Shown: positions 21,250 to 32,618 of the stretch, in pieces
How positions within the stretch are numbered: the stretch's first letter is position 1
How the letters are laid out: every line of letters starts with the position of its first letter
NCBI GenBank assembly: GCA_964035575.1
Contig: OZ037833.1
Span: forward strand, 1,984,001 to 2,048,000
Length of the DNA stretch: 64,000 nt
Direction: 5' to 3'
Source: Rhynchopus sp. YZ270_cl-10
Lineage: Eukaryota; Euglenozoa; Diplonemea; Diplonemida; Diplonemidae
Made by a program: the position numbers and the translations under genes
The notes under the pieces: generated by a model
Database searches by the model: none
The model's input: only the letters and a program-made list of their open reading frames with translations
What the model was told of the DNA's origin: nothing

Positions 21250-21830
21250 AATTATGGGAAAAAATGGGGGAAAAATGGATTTCGGGTACGGAAAAACGTT
21301 CCTTGAAAAGGTTAGCTGGGGAGGCCCGGAAACCCCGTTTTGTGGCATTTCCGGGCCAATCCCGGCTTGTGGTGGGGTATATACGGAAAAATGGACAAAA
21401 TTTTAGTGACTTAAATTTTCGCAAAATATGAACCCATACTCGTAAACAAGGGTCATTTTCAGGAAAATTCGGAAAATTCCGAGATTTGGAAGCAATTTTT
21501 CTCCTGAAAATCAGTGGGTTTTCAGCCCCAAAACATACCGCGATTGGAATTTCCGGAATCCGTCCGCACTGTGGTGGGGTCACTTTGCCGAAATGGCCAA
21601 TTTTTTGGTTTTGGTCAAAATCCATGTGGGTAAAGAGGGCCAAGGTAAATCCCACAACCAGATTTTCTCTCCCTGATCCTGACGTCTTGCAACATGAAAA
21701 TGCGCGAAAACACCGGCATTTGCATTTCCGGAATCCGTCCGTTCTGTGGCGGGGTCAATTTGCCGAAATGGACAAGTTCTTGGTTTTGGTCAAACCCCGT
21801 CAGTGTAAGGTAAAGGGGGCAAGTGTTTGC
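21250..21830 (+). repeat. Satellite-like units (RA) with GGTGGGGTCAATTTGCCGAA core
   Basis: Three roughly 190-bp units in tandem share GCATTTCCGGAATCCGTCCG, a G(T)GGTGGGGTCA core and GAAATGGACAAGTTCT. The first unit is diverged. Single RA units also sit at 26742, 26950, 28648 and 32534, the last two directly before the 9-bp arrays. All read in the same direction. Confidence 0.7.
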
Positions 21831-23607
21831 CTGTAGAAACTGGTAGGGAACAAGAAGCGCCGCAGGCGCACGGTAACCAACTTTTTTTTTTTCTCTTTTC
21901 TTTTTTCTCCTCTTTCTTTTGACTTCCGAGCCAATTGCATTCCACGGCGGGGTCACATGTATATGCAAGTCCACTATGTGGTGGTCTTACTCAACAATAT
22001 TAGAACTTCTGGTTTCTTAATGAAATCCCCGTACTGCAAAAAAAAAACGTTCCTACCAAAACCCCCAAAAATCCCGGGATGAGGGATGGACTTTAGCGCG
22101 AGCTCTGGTTTTTGTTTTTTTTTTTTTTTTTTTTGTGTTTTTTTTTTTTTTTTTTTTTTTGTTTGTTTTTTGTTTTTTTTTTGATTTTTATATCTTTTTT
22201 TTTGATTTAGCATTCGTTTGATTATGTATTGGTGTTGACTTGATTTCACTCCGCGCTTTTTTTTTTTTTTTTCCCCTCCAAAAATGCAACCTTTAGTGGC
22301 CCTTTTTGCTCTTTATTTTTTTTGTCTCAACAACGATGGGACCTGTCGAAAGACAGATCATTTTCTGACAACAAAGCACAAACCTGGCGTCTCCCCCCCC
22401 CAGAGAAAAGTCGTGCTTTCTTCTAACAGAACCTGTGAAACAGGAAATCTTTTGCACCCCTCTGACATTCCTTCTAAATACTATAGCACAATATTGCACT
22501 ATCTGAGTCAAGTGGTGATACCACCACAGTTTTTCTCAACAGAATTCTGCATCACCCTCAAAGATCAACTACCGTTGAAGAAAAACTACCCAGAAGAGGG
22601 GGCAAGACTACACGATTTCTCCCCACAAAAAAAAAAAAAAAAAAGGTGAGATTTATTCATGGGTGTTCCTAAGACGGAATACGAATACCACTTTTGGGAT
22701 CGTGCACTTTTTTTTCTACAGGGATTCCCTTAGGGAAGAAAAAAAAGAGCAGACGGGTAACTAAGAGACTTTAGAACGGTCATTTTCACTGAGTGAGGTG
22801 CCCGTGAACTGGGATGGAATGAAACAACACAAAAAAGACATTTTTCTCCTTGTAGGACGAACCCCCAAATAAAATTTTCGCCTCCGGCGGACACCCCCTT
22901 TCCTCCACTGTGTACTGTGTACTGTGCAGTTATGCAGCCACGCCAATTTTTTTTATAGTACCCCCGCTGAACGCTCGGGTTACCAAAAATTCAAATAAGA
23001 CCAGTTTTGGGGTGTTTTGACCCTGTTTTTGACCCCCAAAGGGGAAGCCCACCCAAAGAAAAATAGTGGAATACGGACCCGATTTTTCCCTGAAAACCCC
23101 CGGAATACGGAACACCCATGGATTTATTGAGAAGCCAGATTTTTTGATTTGTTGTCCGATTCGTTCAATTTGTACGTGTGTTTTTTTCTTCTCCTTCGAC
23201 AATCATCTACCGAAGCAGGGATTTTTATTGAAAGTGGTGGAAGTGTGGTGTAGTGTGTGAGGAGGGGAGGGGAGGGGGAAGGTGGGTGGGGGAGAGCGGG
23301 AAGGGAAGACAATTGAATGGTCGAAAATACGACACAGATACCTCAAAAAAGAACTTGAAAGACGGATATGCCTATGTGCACATGTCTAAAAGCTTTAAAG
23401 GCCCATACTGCCTCCAAGGGACAAGCAAAGTACCAAAAAAAAAAGGGGGGGAGGAGGAGGGAGTGGGTGAGAGGGGACAACCTCGTTCCTATAATACAAG
23501 ACATACCGAAGGAAAAATAGTTTTTTTTATAAAAAAAGCCTTTCTAGGCTTTTAATTGGTTCATTCTCACTCCAGGAAGTTGTGCACCCTCACACAGATT
23601 ATTATTG

Positions 23608-23639
<32 letters not shown>

Positions 23640-23844
23640 CAATTTTGTTGCTGGCACTGCTTAGACAGCGCAACAACCTAGGGTAGCAAAAAGACGCACA
23701 AAGGCTCTAAGTGGGAGAGGGGAAAGGGAGTTTGGGGGAATGTGGCTGGAAGTGGAGGGGGAGGGGAAAAGGGGGGGGGGGGGGGGGTGACTAAAGACAA
23801 ACTGTACTGTCCACTATGTCACCCTTAAAAGAAAGAAAATAATT
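21831..23844. other. Gene-free low-complexity spacer
   Basis: 21866-21970 shares GCGCCGCAGGCGCACGGTA and a GGGGTCACATG...ATGCAAG tail with 33150-33260. Poly(T) blocks fill 22107-22205 and 22258-22272. 22284-22640 has a 121-codon plus-strand frame without domain or codon support. A 17-base G run is at 23771-23787. Confidence 0.5.
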
Positions 23845-23970
23845 TGACTTGAAATACAACAGCCCTTTCGTGACAGTGTACCTTTTTTTTGGTGCATGAC
23901 CAGGGTGCACCAGGGGGGGGTGGACACCCAACCATGCAGTCCTACATCCATTTCGAGGTTTACATCTGAT
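23845..23970 (+). repeat. HpC repeat, longest intact copy
   Basis: GACTTGAAATACAACAGCCC, TTTCGTGACAGTGTACC, then CATGACCAGGGTGCACC, TGGACACCCAACCATGCAG and TTTACATCTGATA. It defines the full HpC unit of about 125 nt. Confidence 0.7.
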
Positions 23971-24245
23971 ATGCCCTACTCCCGCTTCCTCTCATCAGTC
24001 AGATGAACGGGATCATTAGAGACGCAGGTTAATTAAGTCTGCGTGATGCAGGGTCCGGTTGGGGTCCTCTTCCCGTTTTGCAGGGTGGGATAGGCTATAA
24101 TGGAGCACAATCCTTGAGTCGCTAATCCGGATAAAGAAAAAAAAAAAAGTGGTCATGGAAGCTGGGGGGAAAGGTTATGGGGTGGTCTGGTAAAGCGCCC
24201 GTACCGTATCGTAAACGGGGTGGGATCTTAACCGCTGTGGCCAGA

Positions 24246-24333
24246 AAATAATTTGACTTGAAAACACAAAGCCCTCTCGTGACAGTGTACATTTGGTGGT
24301 ACCCCAACCATGCGGTCGAGATTGACATCTGAT
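24246..24333 (+). repeat. HpC repeat, shortened
   Basis: CTTGAAAACACAAAGCCCTC, TCGTGACAGTGTACATT, then CCCCAACCATGCGGTC and TTGACATCTGATAAA. The middle of the unit is missing. Confidence 0.65.
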
Positions 24334-24349
24334 AAAAAAAAGGTTTTTT

Positions 24350-24388
24350 GCAAGATGATCCTAAGCAGCACAGTGCCTAGTCATCCTT
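24350..24388 (+). repeat. HpA hairpin
   Basis: GCAAGATGATC, CTAAGC, loop AGCACAGT, GCCTAG, TCATCCTT. One stem pair is mismatched. Confidence 0.65.
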
Positions 24389-24451
24389 GAAAGAACGAAA
24401 CGTGGAGATCACAGATGAAATGACCGCACATTTTCTTCCCCAAAAGAAGGC

Positions 24452-24486
24452 TTGAAAGATAAATATTCCTGTACACACCCATCAAA
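24452..24486 (+). repeat. HpB hairpin
   Basis: TGAAAGATAAATATTCCTGT, then ACACACCCATCAAAA. Confidence 0.5.
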
Positions 24487-24617
24487 AGGATGGAGTAGGG
24501 GGGCAGAATGTACCCTGAAATCGCAAAAAATAATAATAATTTTGTTTGATTTTCGACCACTATCGCACAGGTAGCAGCCCTAATCGCAAAACAAGAAAAA
24601 AAAGAAAGTATTTTTCG

Positions 24618-24650
24618 GTAAGATGAGACTAAGCTTCTTGCTTAGTCACC
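24618..24650 (+). repeat. HpA hairpin
   Basis: GTAAGATGAGA, CTAAGC, loop TTCTT, GCTTAG, TCACC. The stem is perfect. Third member of a cluster with 24350 and 24452. Confidence 0.7.
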
Positions 24651-25429
24651 GGACAAAAAGAAAAGGAAGGGTCCGTTGGTGAGAGGTCCGCCCCAAGAAA
24701 GGGGCACCAGAATGCCCAAGAAACACAAACAGCGTTATAATGGAGCTGCAAATATTTAGGAGTATCTCTGGATTTATCCCTTTTTTTTGTTTTTTGGCAA
24801 TCGAGTACCCTTGTGGGAGGGCTCAATTTTGTTTCGTTTTTTCTTTTCTTTCTTGAAAACTTTTTTACCATTCCTTTTTAGGAACGGAGCATGTACGGTC
24901 CTGGAAGCTCCAAGAAAAATGGAGTCGGCGGGCTAAAGAGGAAGTTGCCTTCCTAAACGTGCACACACACACACACACACACAACTGGCAAAAGGGGAGG
25001 TGTCGTTACTCACCTATATCATCATAGAAATAACATTGTTTTACCAATGGTAAACTCCAATACTGCTGCCCTGTTTTCTTTTATATTATCTGATGGTGAG
25101 CAAAACAGAGGCCGCCGCCTTATTCCAGAAAAAATAATATTTCTGTCCCGGTGGCTAATTGCTGAGACTGTACAGATTTTTTTTTTTGTATTTTTTTTGA
25201 CTCAAAGGTCCTCAATAATGTTCGATCCTTCATATGGGTTCGTGGACAAACCCATATTTCCTTTTCGTTTCTAAAAAAAAAAATGCAATATCTTTTTCCT
25301 CGACCCTAGGTCCTTCAAAAATGAAAATAAAACAAAACCCTATCCCAAGACACCAACACCACAGGCCAACACAACACACGGGGACGAACAAAATCCTCTG
25401 GGAAATTTGGTTGGATTTTTTTTTTTGGG
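24651..25429. other. Spacer with a CA microsatellite
   Basis: Alternating CA/AC at about 24960-24983. No coding frame supported. Confidence 0.5.
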
Positions 25430-25800
25430 GTGATCTGGGGTCTTTTTTTTCAAGATTATTCACTAGCCATTCACAAAAATTCACAAAAATTCACAAATAT
25501 TCACAAAAACCTACACACCCGCGTATCACGTGTTTTTCCGCCTCGTTGTGAATTTTTGTGAATTTTTGTGATTTTTCATAGGGTGAAAACGATCGTTTTT
25601 TTTTTTTTTTTTTTTTTTACGAATCTGGGAAAAAGTGATCGGTCTTTTTTTTTTTTTTTTTTTTTCACGATCGTGAAGAAAAAAAAACGATCGTTTTTTT
25701 TTTTTTTTTTCTTCACGATCGTGAAAAAAAAGCACCTTTTTCTTCACGATCGTGAAGGAAAAAAAAAACGATCGTTTTTTTTTTCCCATATTATGTCGTT
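25430..25800. repeat. TTCACAAAAA tandem repeats and ACGATCGT/poly(T) palindromes
   Basis: GGGGTGATCTGGGG and ATTATTCACTAGCCATTCAC open a block of ATTCACAAAA repeats. ACACCCGCGTATCACGTG and CGCCTCGTTGTGAATTTTTG follow. Then ACGATCGT and CACGATCGTG palindromes alternate with T and A runs. The same modules in rearranged order and orientation bound the composite at 28485-29945. Confidence 0.65.
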
Positions 25801-26242
25801 GATCGCTGGCCCACACCAGGGAGGGAACCCCCACAGGTGCCCACAACCCCCCTGAAATCGGCCGAGAGTAACTTTTAGCGGTGTTTTGACGTAAAATGTC
25901 ACCTTTTTTGCCATTTTTGAGGTGTACTTTTCTGGAACAAAATTCGCAAAACCCGAAATACGAATCGTAAAAAATCGCGACATTCTATGACATGCGTATA
26001 CCATGAAGCAGCACGTCACGGCATGGCATGTAACATGCACATGTAATATCGCCAAAAACCTAGTCGTGGTAACATCATCGCTGTGCAAACCCCTGTCCAT
26101 CCAATACAATTCACACTCTTTGTGGGTGGTCTTGTTGCCTTTTTGTCACAGTAATTTTTGGCACAGGCATGCTCTTGAAGCATGGCATAATATCTATCCA
26201 ATCACGAGTGGTTGTATGTGTATCGTGAGACACTCTTTTTAA
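25801..26242. other. Spacer, no gene
   Basis: Unique sequence with repeated CATG-containing words (GGCATGGCATGTAACATG near 26020). It ends in the TTAA at 26239-26242. Confidence 0.45.
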
Positions 26243-26390
26243 CCCTTTACGGACCAAGAGGACATTTTTGCCCATTGTGGCGGGGGATGCGGCGTTCAAC
26301 ACCAGGCCAAGTTGGCCAAAAGCCCCAACTTTTGTACTGTCCAACCTCTGTACAATTACGGTATATTTCGTTGGCTGGTGGTCTGAAGAG
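26243..26390. mobile_element. One end of a second piggyBac-like element
   Basis: TTAA then CCCTTTACGGACCAAGAGG matches the right end of the 16162-17568 element in reverse. The next 100 bases (AGGCCAAGTTGGCC, TTTTGTACTGTCCAACC, TACAATTACGGTATA) match 16520-16640 inverted. I could not find the partner end. 27940-27990 and 28330-28420 resemble internal parts (GCTTTATTTGAAAGATTCG, AAAAGTCCAAGTAGAACC), so the element may reach about 28.4 kb. Confidence 0.6.
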
Positions 26391-26741
26391 TGATCTGACC
26401 ATATTCTCCAGGTATAACAAATGCCCAAATGCATTGGCGAAGGAATTTTGCACTTTTGACCATCACACATTACTTGTATTTTTACCGGTTTTTTAATGAG
26501 TACAACCTATGTCAGAGCACGCTGTCCCACAGATTTTAGAATTTGGGGGGGTCACGCAAGGATGATGCGCCTATATATATTTTTTTTTTTGGTATTTTTT
26601 GAGCTGAGATTTTCAAAAAATACCAAGGTCAACTGCTGTAATGCTCATTGTCTAGAACACAGGGCTATTTCTAAATATGGGGTCCGGAGTCCAAAATCCA
26701 ATCCGGGACACAATTTTGGCAGATTTATTTTGGGCCAAAAA

Positions 26742-27015
26742 CGTCTTTATTTACATTTTTGGGATTCGCCCGTGCAGTGGTGGGGTCAATCTCGAAAATT
26801 GGATTTGTGTTGGATTTTTTGACCACTTAAATTTTGGGAAATACGAGCCCGGTCACTTATACGTGGGCCCATTTTCGGCTAAAATTTTCCTCAAAATCCG
26901 GGTTTGTAAAATTGACCCTTCTGTGAAGGAAAGTTGTGGAAAAGGGTCCTTATTTGCATTTTTGGAAGCCGCCCGTGCAGTGGTGGGGTCAATTTGCAGA
27001 ATTGGGCAAGTTCTT
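26742..27015 (+). repeat. Two diverged RA satellite units
   Basis: GCCCGTGCAGTGGTGGGGTC occurs twice, 206 bp apart, each preceded by TTATTTRCATTTTTGG. Confidence 0.6.
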
Positions 27016-28484
27016 GCAAGACAACGGGTCATGTTTGTTAGATCTAAGGAGGGAAGGGGAGCGTTTGTAGCTCACACAGCATGGCCTCTCTGTCCACAGC
27101 ACACAGCTCTTCCCTGAGTTCCATTTGTGCCTCAACATGCTGAACGCATCTTCAGTACGACGGGTGGACGAGCGAGAAGAGGCGCAACTGGCTAGTTGCA
27201 CTAAAGCTGCACAAGCTTGTGGTCGTAGCACGCAGTTTGCGCGAGAGCAAGCCGCCACAAGAGAATGGTTGGTGGGATGAGGAGAAGCTGGTGCAGGAGG
27301 AGAAGGAGCGTGCGGGAGCTATATTGACTGCGACGCGACAGCTGAGGACCCCAAGGTTGATGATGATGCTGAGCATCATGACTCTGACATCAGTGAAGGC
27401 TCTTGGGACTAAACGCATACAGTCTTGTCCGTACCCATTTCTCCCACACAAGTCACCACCCCCTTGTGACTTGCCTGTAACAGTGGAAACGTTTCCCTCC
27501 CAGCCGCAAACCCGTTCAGTGTATCGTGAGCCACTGCAGTGACCCACTCACGCTCGACCCTGTCCCTCCTTGTAAACAGTTCGCCTTCTCCTACGTTGTG
27601 CTGAGGAAAACCAAAAAAACATGCTCAAAAATGATGTGGGCATGGTATCAGACTCCACTTCTGACCACCTAAAATTAGGTCATACACGTGTTATACCCCA
27701 AACTGACCAAGAAATTTTCCCAGTGTTCGATGGTGATCGAATTAAATCGGTGGTAAAAAGTGAAAAATGGGGCATGCCAGGCCCACGTCAATCAGCCTAA
27801 AAATGTTGCAACTTTAAACGCGCATCTCTCCCGTACACCAATACACACTTTTTAACACATACAGTACAGCAAGGGAAAACCAAGGGATTTTACCCTGTGT
27901 TCTCCTTGTTACTGGCTGCACTAACCTAATCATCAAAACTGCTCGATTTTGGCTTTATCTAAAAGATCGACATCAATTCTTACGAAATATAATTTATTTT
28001 ACGATTTTGAGTAGAATTCTGTTTGCAGGCGAAGTCACGAGGCAGGGGGTGATTTTGGGGGTGAGCGCCAAAAAAAGTCGTTTTCCTAGGGTTGACCCAC
28101 CTCCCTCCAGCATCCAACGATATGACATTTTCACGAAAGTTGTCGATTCTTGCCTTATTCTTGTCACACAGAAAAAAAAAAAATGTTTTTACGAAAATGA
28201 GTAGAACCCCATTACCCCTACCAACGTGTGGCATTCGTGCGCCACTATAGTGGCACTTGCTATGGGTAAAAACGGTTTTCTGGTTTTAGTGCCTCGCTGG
28301 CGACATCCGTTGGGGGGGATTCTGGTGTGAGAATGTTCTCGATTTTTGCTTTATTTGAAAGATTCGCCACAAAATCGTTTCAAGGAAAAGAGTCGGTCAA
28401 AAAAGTCCAAGTAGAACCCAGAAACTCTCCCTTGCCACCCATTTCACGCCCATGCCCCTTGTACTACTAGGGGAAAAAAAAAAA
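27016..28484. other. Unresolved segment, possibly transposon interior
   Basis: 27070-27550 is GC-richer than its surroundings and has overlapping frames on both strands of 86-131 codons. None shows a recognisable domain, and frames break every 100 codons or so. It may be a decayed transposon gene. 28240-28260 contains the palindrome GCCACTATAGTGGC. Confidence 0.35.
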
Positions 28485-28730
28485 ACGATCGTGAAAAAAA
28501 AAAAAAAAATGTCAAGATCTTGAAAAAAAGTTCAAGATCTTGAAAAAAACCGTCACGATCGTTCTCACACTATGATTTTTTGTGGTTTTTTTTGGTTTTT
28601 GGTGTGGTGCATAACCGATTACCCGTGTTTCTACCAGTTTAAACGACGGCATTTGCATTTCCGGAATCCGCCCGGCCAGTGGTGGGGTCAATTTGCCGAA
28701 ATGGACAAGTTCTCGTTTTTGGTCAATTTC

Positions 28731-29272
28731 ACAGTATACACAGTATACACAGTATACACAGTATACACAGTATACACAGTATACACAGTATACACAGTAT
28801 ACACAGTATACACAGTATACACAGTATACACAGTATACACAGTATACACAGTATACACAGTATACACAGTATACACAGTATACACAGTATACACAGTATA
28901 CACAGTATACACAGTATACACAGTATACACAGTATACACAGTATACACAGTATACACAGTATACACAGTATACACAGTATACACAGTATACACAGTATAC
29001 ACAGTATACACAGTATACACAGTATACACAGTATACACAGTATACACAGTATACACAGTATACACAGTATACACAGTATACACAGTATACACAGTATACA
29101 CAGTATACACAGTATACACAGTATACACAGTATACACAGTATACACAGTATACACAGTATACACAGTATACACAGTATACACAGTATACACAGTATACAC
29201 AGTATACACAGTATACACAGTATACACAGTATACACAGTATACACAGTATACACAGTATACACAGTATACAC
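28731..29272. repeat. Tandem array of the 9-mer CAGTATACA, about 60 copies
   Basis: 542 bp of perfect repeats with no variant copy seen. Because the period is a multiple of three it stays open in several frames (VYT, HSI, QYT on one strand), but this is an arithmetic effect, not coding. Confidence 0.95.
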
Positions 29273-29284
29273 GGGGGATTGGGA

Positions 29285-29613
29285 GTACAGTACAGTACAG
29301 TACAGTACAGTACAGTACAGTACAGTACAGTACAGTACAGTACAGTACAGTACAGTACAGTACAGTACAGTACAGTACAGTACAGTACAGTACAGTACAG
29401 TACAGTACAGTACAGTACAGTACAGTACAGTACAGTACAGTACAGTACAGTACAGTACAGTACAGTACAGTACAGTACAGTACAGTACAGTACAGTACAG
29501 TACAGTACAGTACAGTACAGTACAGTACAGTACAGTACAGTACAGTACAGTACAGTACAGTACAGTACAGTACAGTACAGTACAGTACAGTACAGTACAG
29601 TACAGTACAGTAC
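29285..29613. repeat. Tandem array of the 5-mer GTACA, about 66 copies
   Basis: 329 bp of perfect repeats, 12 bp after the 9-mer array. Both units share the word TACA. Confidence 0.95.
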
Positions 29614-30098
29614 TGCAAACCCAAAAAAATCACAAAACCTGCACTAGCGATTCACATAAATTCACAAAAGTTCACAAAAATTCACAAAAATTCACAAAAA
29701 TTCACAAAAATTCACATAAATTCACAACACCTGCACAAAACCTTCACATAAATTCACAAAAATTCACAAAAAATCACAAAACCTGCACTAGCGATTCACA
29801 AAAATTCACAAAAATTCACAAAAATTCACATTCATTCACAAAAGATCCCACACATGGTGTACCACGTGTGTTTTCGCCTCGTTGTGAATTTTTGTGAATG
29901 GCTGGTGAATAATCTGGAAAAAAAAGTCCCCAGATCACCCCATTTTTTATATCCGACCTTTTTTTTTTTTTTCCTTTCAAAAAATCACACCTGGCCCTAA
30001 AGGAAAGGAAGAACCAACGTTTAAAAAGAAAATGAGAGCAAGAAACGTGGGTTGTGTCAAAGGTACGATGCACTTTAAAAAAAAAATCACCATACACA

Positions 30099-30207
30099 CA
30101 CGGTGGCCTGAACGGACCCTTAGGGTACGGTCCGCGGGGTACCCCCCAAATCTGAGGGGTACCACCCCGCGGACCCTACCCCTCAAAGGGCCCGACAGGC
30201 CACCGTG
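30099..30207. repeat. GC-rich foldback element
   Basis: CACGGTGGCCTG, GGACCC and GTCCGCGGGGTACCCC at the left mirror GGGGTACC-CCCCGCGGAC, GGGCCC and CAGGCCACCGTG at the right, around a short AAATCTG loop. It is a near-perfect 50-bp hairpin in AT-rich sequence. Confidence 0.8.
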
Positions 30208-31438
30208 CTGGGAAACCGCAAATAGAATAGAGGATAACTTGAAATGATGGAGTGTGGCACACAGGGCACCATTGCAGCCAGAACCCAGTGTGAATGAAAA
30301 TTATCATAAAATTAAAACCATGCAGAGAGTCACCAAACACCGCACAGAGAATAGTTGGGTTAATTAGCTGAAGTACGAAAAGCAAAACGTACCACTACCG
30401 AAGGTGAGAGGGGGAGGAGGTCACAAAAATGCTCGCCGCTTGTTTCAAAGAAAAACAAAACAAAAAAAAAAAAAAAAGGATACTTTTCATATACTTTCCA
30501 TCCAAAGAAGAGAAAGCACGAAGAAAAGTTTGGTCAGCTAAACCTCAGTCTCAGCCTCGCATCACAAAAGGCTTTTATAGCCACCAAACCATCCCTTTTC
30601 ACCCTTTTTTTTTTCCATCAAAACTTTCGGCGTGTGGAAATTTTACCATTTTTTTTTTTTTGTGATCAACCCGAAAAAACACTCAAAATTAACCCACAAC
30701 GCTCAAAAGTAGTCTGCTGCGTGAATATACGAGAAGATAGACAACCCACAAAGGGGCGTCCATTCTGGCTACCACGAGTGTATCTACCGGGAAAAATAAA
30801 GAACCGTGCACGTTTTACTTACGCTAAAACAAGACGTATTGAAAGAAGAGACAGACAGACAGACAGACGAGAGGAGACAGACACAGAGGAGAAGGGCCCC
30901 TGGACCCATAAAAGATCTGCCTATTAGGCTGCGACAGAAAAAAAGGGGGGGGTAAAGAAAAAGGAGAAAGAAAAGAAAAAGCAAGAATTTGAAAGATGCA
31001 CGGGTCTCTTTTCATGTACAAAAAAAATTAGATTTTTTTTTTTTTGTTGAAAGAAAGATGGGGTTTGTCCATCGGCATCGTTCTCATTTTGCTGTTTTTT
31101 CAGGGAGGTTGTGGTAAGTATATAAAATATATAAAAAAAATACAAGAAAATAAAGCGAAGGGAGGAGAAATCCTTCAAATAAAGATGAAAATGTACGTGC
31201 CGTGCACATATCTATTGTTTTTTTTTTTTTTAATATTGTTGATGAGATGAACCAAGCCTTCTCAGTTCACCGAAGGGGGATGGGAACGATAAAAGTGTTC
31301 ACTTTCTCTGGGGTGTGAATGATTGAACACCAAAGGAAATAGGGAGAGGATATTTTTTTTTATGTTTGGCCTTTTATAATAGCACAGGATGGTTCTCTTC
31401 GTGACGAGGTTGGGTCTGTGGTCAAAAAAAAATTTTTT
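30208..31438. other. Gene-free spacer with one HpB-like fragment
   Basis: 30990-31020 keeps GAAAGATGCACGGGTCTC. Four GACA units lie at about 30850-30870. No credible frame. Confidence 0.45.
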
Positions 31439-31473
31439 ATAAGATTGCCCTAAGCCTCTTGCATAGTCATCTT
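31439..31473 (+). repeat. HpA hairpin
   Basis: ATAAGATTGCC, CTAAGC, loop CTCTT, GCATAG, TCATCTT. Confidence 0.65.
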
Positions 31474-31662
31474 GAAATATTTTCAAAAAAAAATCCCCCC
31501 AAGACTATGAGAGTAGTATAATGCCCTCAGTCTCTTCGGGAACAGAGAAAAAAATTGGCGGGGTAGAGAGAGAGAGAGAGAGACAGAGAAATAAAGGATA
31601 AAGAAAAAAGACTACGCATCAGAAAGAAAAAATATATAAAGAAAATGAACGGTGTTTTGTTT

Positions 31663-31698
31663 GTAAGAAGCCTGAGCCTCATAGTGCTTAGCCACCTT
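31663..31698 (+). repeat. HpA hairpin
   Basis: GTAAGAAGC, CTGAGC, loop CTCATAGT, GCTTAG, CCACCTT. The stem holds through a G-T pair. Confidence 0.6.
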
Positions 31699-31760
31699 GA
31701 TCACAATATAAAAGAAAACTGAAAATAATATTTCCGCTGATGGGTTTGGATGGGGGGTAA

Positions 31761-31865
31761 AGTGGTGGCCGTATTACGATATTGTCTATCATAATACACT
31801 CAGTATTGTGATGTGTTTTTTTTATCTAATATGACAGACAAATTACCACAATACAGCCCACCACT
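31761..31865. repeat. Foldback MITE with AGTGGTGG ends
   Basis: AGTGGTGGCCGTATTACGAT mirrors CCACAATACAGCCCACCACT with a few mismatches. Total 105 bp. Confidence 0.7.
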
Positions 31866-32533
31866 AGGGGCGGGGGTCAGGCTTCGTTCAGAAGTTTTGC
31901 AAAATGGGGGGGCGACTACCTATTAATAGCCATAATCAATTTGCACATTGTTAAGAGGGAAAAATATGGGGTGGGGGTGAAGTGGAAAGGGTAAGGGGGT
32001 TTTAAACCCACCACCCTCCGGTTTCTTAAGTACTGCCGTTTAAAAAGCGTATTCTTTTTTATCCCATTTTTCTCGGTCAATCAATGGGAATAATTGTAAA
32101 CCCCCTCAGCCCACGTCTACTATTTACATAGTTTTACCGTAAATAGTGGGTGAAAACGTAAACGTAAATAGTAACTGAAAGTTGGTTGTTGGTAGTGGTG
32201 GAAGTTAATTGCATTCAGCTTACATGTAGGATTGTTTTTCCTCTCGGGGAATATCATTACAATCCCGCAAGCCTCTCTCCGCCTATACTGCAGAACACAC
32301 CAAAGCCCCGCACCCAACAAAATCTCCCAAAAAAAAAAAAATCCTAATTGCTTCGTAAATAGTACGTGAAACGCAAATATGGTGTGGCTGAACCCAAAAA
32401 AAAGGGTATTATTCAGCAGTTTGTTAGCACTTTGTTAGCATGCATTTTTGGGGGGGTGGTGTATAAAAAATTTTTTCCCCACGGGTGTTGGAAAAAAAAA
32501 ATTTTTTTTTCCGTTGGTGAGGTTTTTAACGCC

Positions 32534-32617
32534 GGCATTTGCATTTCCGGAATCCGTCCGGCCAGTGGTGGGGTCAATTCGCCGAAATGGACAAGTTCTC
32601 GTTTTTGGTCAATTTCC
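32534..32617 (+). repeat. RA unit abutting the second array
   Basis: GGCATTTGCATTTCCGGAAT, GGTGGGGTCAATTCGCCG and TTTTGGTCAATTTCCG. Near-identical to 28648-28729. Confidence 0.75.
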
Positions 32618-32618
32618 G

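Larger units (their letters stand above)
28485..29945. repeat. Composite repeat carrying two giant short-period arrays
   Basis: Left border: ACGATCGTGAAAA, two TCAAGATCTTGA palindromes and CACGATCG. An RA unit lies at 28648-28729. Then come the 9-bp array, the 5-bp array, ATTCACAAAA repeats (29650-29850) and a right border GTGAATGGCTGGTGAATAAT...CCCCAGATCACCCC. That border is the mirror of the left border at 25430. Confidence 0.65.

Noticed and set aside
27152-27547. Overlapping frames in a GC-richer patch
   Set aside because: No transposase or other domain could be recognised and both strands are equally open. Left as unresolved.
28731-29272. CRISPR-like array
   Set aside because: Units are contiguous 9-mers without spacers, in an intron-bearing genome.
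28512-29897. Long open frames of 194-441 codons on both strands
   Set aside because: They are the 9-mer and 5-mer arrays read in frame (VYT, HSI, QYT repeats). The period keeps them open; there is no coding signal.
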